A stretch of 64,000 nucleotides of DNA from Lunularia cruciata (Eukaryota; Streptophyta; Marchantiopsida; Lunulariales; Lunulariaceae), in NCBI GenBank assembly GCA_948567375.1, contig OX419756.1, positions 11,041,001 through 11,105,000 on the forward strand, in the 5' to 3' direction. Under the pieces are notes generated by a model. It had not been told where the DNA came from. It did not search any database and saw only the letters and a list, made by a program, of their open reading frames with translations. A program made the translations under genes and the position numbers. Below, in pieces: positions 50,241 to 60,209 of the stretch. How positions within the stretch are numbered: the first letter of the stretch is position 1; every line of letters begins with the position of its first letter.

Positions 50241-51220
50241 TTATGTTTTTGTTAAGTTTCCAGCTTTTCGTCTGTAGTACTTACTACTTCTCGATCTAGG
50301 TTTTCCTGGAATGATGGTTCTAACGTTCAAGTACCATAAGTTCTTTACCAGTCCGACATATGGTTGTTTCTGATAATCCGTAAATTGGATCATATCTTCG
50401 AGCATGCCTGAACCTTCTTAAAGAGCACCGGGACGTGGAGGTGGTGAGAGATGCCAAAATGAACAAACAGGTATTCATTGTAAGTGGATCGAGTGTAAAA
50501 TAGAGAAGCTCACCGCCCAGAAATTCTAGAGTAGCAGTAGTGCGGAGACGTCCCAATGGGGTTCAATCGTGATTGGGTGTGCAAACTTGAAATCCTTTCC
50601 TTTAGCAGTTTTTGACACCCCTAGTAGTTTGAGGTGTGGAACTAGCGTTGTTCTACTCTGATTTATATTTTTGTGTATGATTTCACTCTGATAGCTTGAA
50701 ACTAGTTTGCATTTTATTGATCCGCAAAGATATGGAACAACTGAACATCACGATCCATTTACAAGTGAATGACATTCGGAAATTGAAACATACGCAAATG
50801 GAAACATTCGAAAAATTAATTCGAAAAATGACATTGCCTTAAATGATGTCTCCCTAATACCGTACTGACTTTGAGGGGAAACCCTCTGCGAGATGTTTCC
50901 CACCTTTTCAGGAGTTTGAGTTCTTCATCTAGACCTTAAAACGAATCAAGATTGTTTTGGCTCCTTCCGAATTTAGTTCCATATCTTTGTTCCATATCGT
51001 TTTCCTAGACCGGAAATTCCTTTGGTTGTTCAAGTTACTTTCAGTACCCCAAAAGTTGAATTGGGATTTCCGAGAAAGATTGGTCTCACGCGTGATGAAG
51101 ATATTGTTCTCGCTTTGCACAATAACTCCATGTACATGCTCACAGAAGTGACAATTTGTTTGCCGAAGGCACTTTTCGTTTACCCACGATGAATCAACTG
51201 ATTGTTCCACGAAAAGATGA
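50241..51220. other. unique-looking DNA, no gene recognised
   Basis: Mixed composition with short open frames on both strands (for example 50,320-50,556 minus and 50,929-51,210 minus). No motif or homology to other parts of the window was seen. Confidence 0.4.
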
Positions 51221-51221
51221 G

Positions 51222-51354
51222 TTCCTGGTGGTGACCATTATCTTCTTCCCTACCCTGCGTTAGTGAGACCATACGACATGTTCCTTAAAAGTGACCATGT
51301 CGTATGGTCTCACTAACGCAGGGTAGGGAAGAAGATAATGGTCACCACCAGGAA
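51222..51354. repeat. perfect inverted repeat, 59-bp arms, 15-nt spacer
   Basis: The left arm 51,222-51,280 (starting TTCCTGGTGGTGACCATTAT) is the exact reverse complement of 51,296-51,354. The spacer 51,281-51,295 is TTCCTTAAAAGTGAC. No mismatch in 59 bp implies a recent origin, or strong constraint, or an assembly fold-back. A transcript would form a long perfect hairpin. Confidence 0.97.
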
Positions 51355-51359
51355 TATAT

Positions 51360-54300
51360 GATATATCCATCCATCTGGCCCACAATAAGCTTGAACTCTG
51401 GTGTCCTGCAGTAACACAGAGGTTTCTATCCGAAATTTAAACGAAATCACTTACAGGATTGTCATAAAATGAGAGCGGATGAGATAGACCACAGGACTAA
51501 CATAAGTAGTTTGCAAGGCAGTTGAGCTAACTATTCATTGTACAATGGAATGAAGATACAAAGGAAGGGAGGGCTGGGCTCAGAATCTGCACAGTGAGGG
51601 AGCTACGGACGCATGGTGGTGTAATGTAGGTAGACAACTTGGCAAGTGAATTATAGAGTGCACGGAATCCCGAAGATTAGAGTAAACCTTAATAGTACCA
51701 CAACAGTACCGATGGTATTAGTATTCCAGAAGGATTAGTCCACGGAGTGTACTTAAGTTTGTTGAGCGGTACACTACTTCCATTACATTACTATTTATTC
51801 AATAAAATTGCGGAATAGTTTAGGAGTGGAGCTTACTGGGGGAGACTTAAACGCATGAACTACTGTGGCTTCGCATGCATTTCTGCCTGACTCTCCTCTG
51901 TTCAAGATCTACTGGAGAATGCAGAAAGACATTTTGGTGGAAGTAGATTTTGATCTCATTTGAATGCAATCAGAGCAAAGTTGCAGACACGAGCGAGTGC
52001 ACGGGAGGAAGAAAAACTTGTAGGAGGGGATGATTTCTCGGACGCCCACGAGTGTCTGAGGAATTGGTCCGTGGTAATTTCTCTCTCTCTCTAGGATGTC
52101 TCTTTGGCACTCGGTCGGTCGGTCACTATATGGAAGCATGTACTGTTGTTCTAGATCTGTAAGTGCTGATCACAAGAAGGTCTGCCTAACTTACAAGATT
52201 TGGATCCATCACAGGATTTCTGGTATATGTGCTTGTTTATTCGCCTTTGCACTCTAAGGGCCCATGTACAGTATCAATCACTATCGCGTAGCATGCTTGA
52301 AAGGGTGGGACAGAGGCCGTTGTCAAAAGACACTTGGACGTGATGTGGTGCTCGAGTCGAAAATCTTGAGAATCATGGGCCCGTCCGTCACTTGCTTCGC
52401 CTTCATCCTTAACTGTTGTTAAATCATTATACATACGTCAAGTCGGAACGATTATTTAACATGCATTCATAAGATTCATCCCTCCTTACAATAAGTGATG
52501 AACGAGGCTGGAGCTCAGGGAGTCAAGGTAGACTAAGTGTTATTCAATGACCTTTGGCCTTTCTCCTACTCAACCGCGCTTGTCTCTCATCCACTTCGCA
52601 TTCTAATCGATAGCGTTCTCCCCCTTAGTAGGCAACTTGCTTGATGTGGCAAGTGCTGGTGCTGCAAAAGGAATCTGCGGACGCCAGATATCATGACGTT
52701 GTAGGAAAGTCCAAAGTATAGTTTGACTCCGCTAAACTACAGGCGGGTGCGAGGAAGTGACAAACTACAGAGTGGTGGTGGGGATGACCCAAATTTTCTT
52801 CCCCACCGCCATAAATGGTGGAGGCATCATAGGAAGATGTAGCAGGAGAAAAAGCAACAATGGCGACAGTTAGATTGATTGAAAGTTGATGATGGGGATG
52901 GTGGCATTTGCAGAAGCTTTGGTAGTCAAAAATCAAAGCGAGAGCCCACGGTTGTGTTACGTTATCATGCAACTATCGGTGGCAGTAGTGGGCGTGACCT
53001 TGGTCAAAAAAGTGGAGGAGCACTTTCCTGTGTAGCATTTGTAAAAAGCTTTATCTCGGCTACTCAGTTGACCGCATCATGCCTCAAATCTACTGATGCC
53101 TTCCTTATTTTGAGCTCAAGGTTCGACGAAATTCCCTAATGAAACTGGAGCACTGGTGGGAGTATAATTCGTCCAACTACGAGATGGAAATCTCACCTTT
53201 ATAAACGACCGACCTGGATATCGTTCAACTACTATTCGTTGACTCAGTGCACCAGCCTAGTGGTGTGGGGAAGGGGCCATCTGGAGACAACGTAATGCTC
53301 CCCACACTGATCTGCCAATAGGAAAGGGACGTACAGAGCTTCAACTGACTACCGACTGGACATATTGTCACTATCCAGGAGGTTAATAGAGGCAATCAGA
53401 GAAACGTCCTGTATGTTGTGTTTTACTCATCGGAGAGATCTCGTTGGGTCATTCTGCGTCAGGATATTGTCTCTGTAATCTAGGGAAAGATTTTCTCTAT
53501 TTGGTGTATGTTAAGAGGAGGTGGTAGTAGAAGATTTCATTGCTCTTCCAATGGAAACATATTTCTGTGCAACGGTATGACTAACAACATTGAAAGATGA
53601 ACTTATCTGCTCGCAATGCTCTGTGCATCATAAAGCATGTCGATAGCTTAGAAATTACGTGAGATGTGAGTCATTCCTCCACTGCTCAGTCCAGAACTTT
53701 GACTGAGGATTATGTTTCGTGCGTAAATAGGCCATCTGATGACATAGGCGAAGAAGATTGACCGTGGAGTAATTGAAGCAAAGCGTAACTTCCTTGCTTA
53801 TTTTCGTTTATATAAGGTAGAAGGGGCATGTCCCATCGCTTGGTTGAAACAGGAGGAGTGCTTCTCCGGAACGATGCACAGTTATTGCTCTGCAGACTGA
53901 GAGTCAATGTATCCACCGGAATCACTTTGAAAGCGGGAAAGCCATGTGGCAATTAATGATGCCATGAGAGAAGGGTGAAAGTTCAAAACAATCTCGAAAT
54001 TCTTTCCAGAACAAAGTAGCTGCAGCAACAGCTATGTACAGACTGAGAAGTGCTGTTTTCTAGTTCTCTGGATTCCTACGTAAGATAACGGTCACCGGAA
54101 GATCACTTAAAGTAAGAATATGGGAGGATGTAGAGCGAAGAAGATATAATATTGTCTGGTTGTCCTCTTTGATTGTTATTTGGTGTAGAGTTAAAAGACT
54201 AAAATCTCCTTGTTGGCATATCTAAGAGATACATGACATAGATGACTGACTTAATCCCCTTTGAGAATCTCTACTTTAAATGGGGAGTAACAAGTAGATT

Positions 54301-54570
54301 TGATCTTATTGCATATCGAAATGTGATGGTGGTATTTAGTGAAGTTAGTTACCTATCAACATAACATCTGCCAGTAACTTGTATTGCTGATCTGAGATGT
54401 CATTTGTATCTGTGACAGAGTTTAACCTTCTGAATAATCTCAAGTATGGAGATCTGTGAGAATCGACTTATCTCTGCCATTGAATGCACACTGATGGTCG
54501 ATTGTTCAGGGAGTTTTCTCTGCTTTGCGTCAGCTGCCATACGATGGTGGTAACCGTCACACATAAAAGG
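51360..54570. other. unique-looking DNA, no gene recognised
   Basis: Balanced composition, all frames frequently stopped. A CT-rich run lies near 52,078-52,095. Frames at 52,691-52,972 (minus) and 52,879-53,139 (plus) overlap each other and show no family motif. Confidence 0.4.
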
Positions 54571-54580
54571 ATTGCGTAGT

Positions 54581-54696
54581 TAAAACCATGTTAGGACTTA
54601 GCCCCATTTTACCTCTTAGGTTGTATCGTTGTTCGGCTTGATGGGGTCTTCCCATCCTTCTTATCCTATGCGTGTCGCGTTCATCGCTAAAACCAT
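54581..54696 (+). mobile_element. RLE LINE 3' tail, copy 5, with 9-bp target duplication
   Basis: TAAAACCAT at 54,581-54,589 and 54,688-54,696 flanks a 98-bp insert. The insert reads ACTTAGCCCCATTTTACCTC, TTCGGCTTGATGGGGTCTTC, CCATCCTTCTTATCC and a GTGTCGCGTT end. It matches the LINE from the middle of hairpin 1 (about 10,597) onward. Confidence 0.85.
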
Positions 54697-54878
54697 AGAA
54701 GTAAATGTAGAACTTTTACGTGAAGCGGCTGCGTAACTTGATTTCACGAACGAAAAGGGCAAAACCGTACGCATCATACATTATGCTAAAACACATTGCT
54801 AAAGGACCACGTCTGATGACGTTATTACAGATGAAGATACTCTTGGCAGTCACAATATTTGAAAACCTTTTTCAAAGA

Positions 54879-54975
54879 TTGTGGCCTAGCCATTTGACCT
54901 CTTTTGTCTCTCCCTTGTACGGCTTGATGGGATCTTCCCATCCTTCTTGTGTTTTATGTGGTCGCCTTTTCACAA
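54879..54975 (+). mobile_element. RLE LINE 3' tail, copy 6
   Basis: TTGTGGCCTAGCCATTTGACC, TTTTGTCTCTCCCTTGTACG, GCTTGATGGGATCTTCCCATCC, TTCTTGTG and ATGTGGTCGCCTTTT follow the LINE 3' end closely. The flanks share only CAAAGA-type short matches (near 54,873 and 54,980), so the target duplication is uncertain. It sits about 180 bp after copy 5. Confidence 0.82.
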
Positions 54976-55259
54976 ATTTCCAAAGAGTGTATGAAGTTTC
55001 TGCGTGATTATGTGTTAATCATCGGGAAAAGCAACCGTACTCATCTTACAATCTGCTGGGCAGATCACACCTCAGTACTGTAATTTGTTACGGCATTGTT
55101 CTACGATCGTCACTTATTTACTCAACTTGCATTAGCTGAGCCTTGGTATTTCAAGTTGAGTTGACCAAGTCCTTAATATCTGGTTTCATGTCTGATTCTT
55201 CTTCTATAGCGGTCATTTCATAGTAAGTCATTTTGGAGGTTCCAAGGCACGAACTACAT

Positions 55260-55353
55260 CAGATATTTAGTGACCAACTCTACATCATCAATCTTGAATA
55301 TCCACCCAGATATTTAGTGACCAAATCTACATCATCAATCTTGAATATCCACC
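55260..55353. repeat. 47-bp tandem duplication
   Basis: CAGATATTTAGTGACCAACT... (55,260-55,306) is repeated immediately at 55,307-55,353 with one mismatch (C to A in the CCAACTC/CCAAATC position). Confidence 0.95.
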
Positions 55354-55403
55354 CGTTCAGTCCCCTATGAGATATGTAGGACACAAAAACCAAGTCCAGC
55401 TTA

Positions 55404-55590
55404 TCTTTTACTTTTACTTTTATCTTTTGCGATTTGCATAGCTCCGATATCTTAGGTGCGGTAAGGCAGATTTCTCATTTCGGTATTATTGGGGCCTAGC
55501 TCCATTCCACCTTTTTTTCTGGCCCTTGTAGGGCTTGATGGTCTTCCCATCCTTCTTGTGGTCTTTGTGGTAGCCTTTTTGTCTTTTACT
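55404..55590 (+). mobile_element. RLE LINE 3' tail, copy 7 (longest), with 9-bp target duplication
   Basis: TCTTTTACT at 55,404-55,412 and 55,582-55,590 flanks the insert. From 55,431 it matches the end of the LINE ORF (GATTTGCATAGCTCCGATATC, TTAGGTGCGGTAAGGCAGATT) through hairpin 1 and hairpin 2 to GTGGTAGCCTTTTT. About 18 bp of CTTTTA-rich sequence (55,413-55,430) at the 5' junction is not in the LINE. It could be non-templated addition, or the direct repeat could be a chance match in T-rich DNA. Confidence 0.82.
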
Positions 55591-55666
55591 CATATGCATA
55601 TGCAAGGGAGGTGTTCGTTTTGACAATGCATCGGCTAATCGGCCGTTGAATCTGATAAAAAAATAC

Positions 55667-55700
55667 CTGGAGAATCATTATAAGGAGAATGATTCTCCAG
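55667..55700. repeat. 13-bp inverted repeat
   Basis: CTGGAGAATCATT (55,667-55,679) and AATGATTCTCCAG (55,688-55,700) are perfect complements around an 8-nt loop. No U-tract follows and function is unknown. Confidence 0.9.
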
Positions 55701-58700
55701 AAGAGTGAGTGGCTAGTCACTTCACCTCGAACCGCCGGGACAGTGCACGTCCGTCGAGCGTTTCTGTCTATTCCTTAGGGTAGAGACGAAATGATATATA
55801 AAATTAGAACTGTCAAAGGCTATTCTGTTCTGATTGCCGAGTTATCGCTCCTCCTGCGTGCAACACTCCAAAAGCCCCAGTCCAATCCAGTCGCGCTGCG
55901 GGGATTGCAGTTTGAGCCCATGACCCATAATTCCACTCCCCTAGCACTCTATTTTGTCATTCTCAGCTTGGTCGTTTCGGAACTCTAGTCCAGCAGTAGC
56001 TACTATTCACTTCGCGCAAAATGCCAACAAATCCTTCCAAATGTTATTACCATCTCACGATTCCCGGTGAAGTCTCTGAGCTGACCCACCACTTCCTCTC
56101 CTCTCTTTCTCTCTCTCTTCTCTCTCAACAGGCTGCACTGTATGACATCAATCGGCCCAGGCCAGCCGCCTGTCCTGCACTGCTCTGCTCTGCCTCTCCT
56201 GACATCATGCATGCCCGTCTTGCTCACTCAGCCCGACTGCTGCTGGGTGCCGGCACTCGAGAGCTCTTCGACACCTGAAATTAAACTACAGTTAGGACAT
56301 TCGTATGTTTGAAAGGCCTATTTGTCACTACGGTATCTGTATGGTCGATTATGTCTCGAGAAGTATACTTATTATTGTGATAGGTGTGATTATGTCAAAC
56401 TGGGAGTTCATTCAACCTTTGAGTACCCTACCACCCGGTAGACTCATCTCGAGCAACCTCAACGAGACTGGGAAGTTTGAATTGGCCCTGAACCTGGTGT
56501 GATTATTGCTAATCTGGGGATTGATCAAACCTTCAAGTACGTGTCTGCCACCCTTAGAGCCCTCCAAATCAATTGGAGGAACTCAACTTGACTGGCGAGT
56601 TTGAATTGGCCTTCAGCATGAACGAGAACCGATGTGGATGGGACTGCAGCAAGGCTGTCCTGGCTGCTCCTGCAGTGAAACGTAAAGCTTCCTTCTTGCA
56701 CTTTCAATAGTACAGGTGAAAAGAACGAGATTGATATGAAATCTGGCTGTCCGCCAGAGAATCTGAAATGCAGAAGAATAGAGACAGCGGAGAGGCTTGA
56801 CTGAAAATAGAGAGAGGAGTAAAGGATCGATGGCGGTAGTGGCCACTGCTAGTTACAGTTATCTCCTATATCTACGGTTGGACCTGCTCCTTCAACACCG
56901 ACAACTGTGCACGGTATGCTATGGTCTTCTTCTTCTCCTTCTCCATCTCCTTTCCTTCCTCCCTTGCCTTGGAGACTGGACCCAAGAAAGTCCAGGTCCA
57001 CCTCCGCCCAGAACCGGGGTTTCTTGTAAGATGCACCGGCACTTTCTGAAAAGAAATCCTCTGGAAAACGGAAGAGCTCTGTATTTTCACAAAGAATTTG
57101 TAAGATTGGTGTTTACCTTCAATTTTTACGCGCATATTTCTGGATTTTACCTGTTGAGTCTCCCTTCGGATGTGAAACATCTATCCGAAGCAAATACATA
57201 GAAGAGTGAAATCGTTTGGCTTTGGAGTGTGGTGGTACGTTCCGCGTTTGGCTGATGCCATCAATGACATCTCGCAGAATGAGGCAATTAATGTTTGTCA
57301 CAGACTCGACATACGCAGGCGGGAAGCGCGGGTAAGAATGATTGACGTAGAGGCTTCAACTATACCCACAAAATGGAAACGAAATGAAATTCTGTTAGTT
57401 TAACTCTCGAACGTCAGTTCGTTAGTTGGATACACTCACACGCACAGGTAGCAGTTGGCGTGCCTTTGCCAACATGTTGTGCCGTACTTCCAACCACACG
57501 GGGTCAAGTAACGCATCCAGAGTGCAGGATAGATTTTCCTCACCAAGTCCTCAAACGCAGCTGAACCGGAGATGGCATCTCCAAACAATGCACTTGTGGA
57601 TGTCTACACATATTTTAAAACTATTAAAATTATCATCAATTGTGGAAACCTTTGGAGGCGATGTTTCCTAAACTAGCATTTTTTCTTGATTTCTGTCGCT
57701 TTTGATCATGAACAGAAGTGATGTTTAATCCGTAATTTAATATTTATGATAAACTGGCCAACCTGCTGGACGTGTCGCTGATTACAGCATCTATGAGACT
57801 ACCGGTGCTCCAGTAGTAGTCGATTACACGACTCTGCCAATCACTGAGATTCACTTTCGCACACGTTGATACAGCATAGTTTTGAAATTCGTCTCACGTT
57901 TCTGCAGGCGATAATCATCTAACATTTTTCTCCCTCTAGTTTTCGTTCGCTAAGAGGCAGAACTGGCCCAACGTTTGTGTGTCTGGTGGGAGTTTAGGCA
58001 TCACAGGAGCAGTACCGCAGAAGAGGAGGAGGAAGAAGAGGATTGTCTCCCCCATCAAATTTCCAGAAACTACTGTGGCCAATCCAGGCAGACTCGTCCC
58101 ATGTACCGTACGAACGATGTCCATCTCTTCCTCCGCTCCCGCCCTTCAAACGACTCCTTACTTTTTGAAACTACACAGTACAGTAGAGTACTGTACACTA
58201 CAGGAAATGCTCTATAATTTGAGCTCCTCCCAGCTCCCTCTCTCTCATGGCGACTTTGACTGGCTGACTACTAGCCAAGGACGAGAACAGATGGATCCAT
58301 GTGTTCTATTTAAACAATTCCCAAGAGGATAAACATTCCGGAAACCTACCGCGAAGGTCGCTCTTGTAGGAGGGAGCAGCAGAAGCAGACTGGAGGCGGA
58401 GAGTTAGTCAGGATGAACTGTGGACTACACTCTGAGTGCTATGTCTAGATCTAGATACTGCAGGATCAGAGGACTGGCAACTCCCGGGTCAAGAAGGAAG
58501 CCAAGCTATCCCTCACCCTCTACTGTGTTACCTAAACCCTCTTGCCCCCGAGTGCTACGGAGCTCTATCTGGTTAATCTACCGGTACTACCGGTTCTGTT
58601 TTGATCGCTGCTGACATCTCTCGTCTGCAAACTACCCACATTGAATGAGTGGAAGTTCTGTTGCATATGGTGTTACTCCCCAGCAGTACTGGTGTGTTGC

Positions 58701-58900
58701 GTACTGTTCAAGGTTCGCTGCTGCTGCATTGTCCTTGTACAGTACACCACTTCGACGAACTCGACTTCTACATCCATAGCTTGACGAAATAGAAATTTCG
58801 GGTTGTTGAAAGGAAATTCACTGATAGAATCTTTCTAAGGGGTAGCTAACTGTGGGTTGTGGCTAGGATCTATAAGAGAAAGAGACGCTAAGGTAAGCTC
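55701..58900. other. unique-looking DNA with a small diverged tandem duplication, no gene recognised
   Basis: Balanced composition. A CT-rich run lies near 56,098-56,125, and short frames without motifs occur on both strands. The duplication at 56,383-56,620 is listed separately. GTACTGTACAGTAC-like short palindromes occur near 58,175-58,200 and 58,735-58,750. Confidence 0.4.
56383..56620. repeat. diverged tandem duplication, unit about 113-125 bp
   Basis: Unit 1 (56,383-56,495): GGTGTGATTATGTCAAACTGGG ... TTTGAATTGGCC. Unit 2 (56,496-56,620): GGTGTGATTATTGCTAATCTGG ... TTTGAATTGGCC. Shared landmarks include CAACCTTTGAGTAC/AAACCTTCAAGTAC and CAAC..GACTGG in the same order. Confidence 0.75.
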
Positions 58901-58911
58901 AGGTCACGTAC

Positions 58912-59075
58912 CGGATATGTGAACACCAATAGCGGATGCAGCGGCTACTGCTGATGGTGAGATGTCGGGCTGTGGGGTGGTGGAGATTGCGCGAATACAT
59001 CTGACATACTGATATCCCCATGCTCCTTCACTCGCTGCATGTTCCTTCAACCTTGCTTCCCGTGCCAGCTTTGAA
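58912..59075 (-). other. weak candidate exon, minus strand
   Basis: On the minus strand a GGCCAG acceptor-like site at 59,076-59,081 precedes an open stretch. It encodes AREARLKEHAASEGAW, then YVRCIRAISTTPQPDIS and PSAVAAASAIGVHISG, and ends at CG|GTACGTG, a fair donor. The amino acid composition looks protein-like, but I recognise no family and there is no second supporting exon. The frame is open further upstream, so the acceptor is a guess. Confidence 0.2.
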
Positions 59076-59903
59076 CTGGCCAAAACCCTGGTTTGGCCCG
59101 ATAAACATAGCTTTGAGAAAGGGGAACTAAATAGCAAGCAGTAGGACTGAGTGACCGCGAGAGTTTTCCTCCCTTGTATCCTCATCTCCTGCGGAATATG
59201 CGGGATGATAATTTCATACATAATATTCGACACTATGAATGCACCTTCGGCCATCCAGCAGTGTCCTGTCAGGTACGAGAGGAGATGACAACTGAAATAC
59301 AGATTACTGTAGTGGCGTACCGAGATAAGTTTGACGATAAGGTTTCAGTGGAACTACAACGGTCTCACACCTCTCATTATGAAGACAAAATCGCATCAGC
59401 ATATTAAGGTTCCCTCTGCTGCTTTGATCGAGGAGTTCCTCAATGTTCAACTTTATGCAATAAATGAGTGTTCGCTTAAATACAAGTGTCGGTGTCAGCA
59501 AGCTCCACCAACTCTAGGTTCCGTCTCGACTGAGTTCTCTGTTGTTGCCTTCTTCGAATTGTTTCCGAGCGCTAAATGAATTGGCTTCTAATTATGACTC
59601 GTATCCGTATTTGGAAACTGTAGTTGAGCCTCCCATGTGCCTGTGTTGCACGATTAGAAGTTCCTTCTCCAGGCGTGAGGGAGTCCAGTGAGTTCTAGGT
59701 CAGTCAGACTCAGGTTGGAAACATTCAAAGACGCGACAAAAGCCGGACGTTTAATTGTTGAACAACAGATGAGATAGAGAGGAGCTGAACAATATCCAAA
59801 CGATTGTGAGGTTTATCGCGATAAGACTGACTAAAGCAAAGTATTGAGTAAATTCTCGTTCAACTGTTCCTCGTATTATTTCCTTTTCCTTCCTTATTTC
59901 CAG

Positions 59904-60025
59904 CTGCTGGCACAGAAGCTTTTCACCGGCTTATTGGCCCAAAAGCCTTTCATCTCCATGTATGCTATGTTGTTGCCCACTTTGTAGCCCGAGCCATCCA
60001 TGAGTTTCAAAAAGTTCAAATGCAG
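59904..60025 (+). other. weak candidate exon, plus strand
   Basis: A clear pyrimidine tract and AG (TTCCTTTTCCTTCCTTATTTCCAG) ends at 59,903. It is followed by 122 bp open in one frame (GTEAFHRLIGPKAFHLHVCY ... EFQKVQMQ), and then CAG|GTGAG at 60,026. The splice signals are good, but no family is recognised. The minus strand is also open here (FLKLMDGSGYKVGNN ...), so strand is uncertain. Confidence 0.25.
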
Positions 60026-60047
60026 GTGAGATGCACTTATAGTGAGG

Positions 60048-60207
60048 AGTTCTGCAGAATGGGAACCGCGACACACGTAGGATAAGAAGAAGGATGAGAA
60101 AACCCCATCAAGCCGAGCAAAAGAGATAAAACCTAAGAGGTAAAATGGTGCTAAGCCCCAATTCTGCTAATGTGACATCATGCATGCAGCCCCAGTTCTG
60201 CAGAATG
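60048..60207 (-). mobile_element. RLE LINE 3' tail, copy 8, with 14-bp target duplication
   Basis: AGTTCTGCAGAATG at 60,048-60,061 and 60,194-60,207 flanks the insert exactly. On the minus strand the insert carries ATTGGGGCTTAGCACCATTT, TACCTCTTAGGTTTTATCTC, GGCTTGATGGGGTTTTCTCATCC and TTCTTCTTATCC. At its 5' junction it also holds an extra ATTCTGCTAATGTGACATCAT, a near copy of the sequence across the right target site. That points to a complex or template-switched 5' end. Confidence 0.82.
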
Positions 60208-60209
60208 TG

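Noticed and set aside
51222-51354. Palindrome as a MITE
   Set aside because: No target duplication and no terminal motif. The arms occupy the whole element without a MITE-like interior.
55667-55700. Inverted repeat as a transcription terminator
   Set aside because: Eukaryotic context, no T-tract and no adjacent gene.
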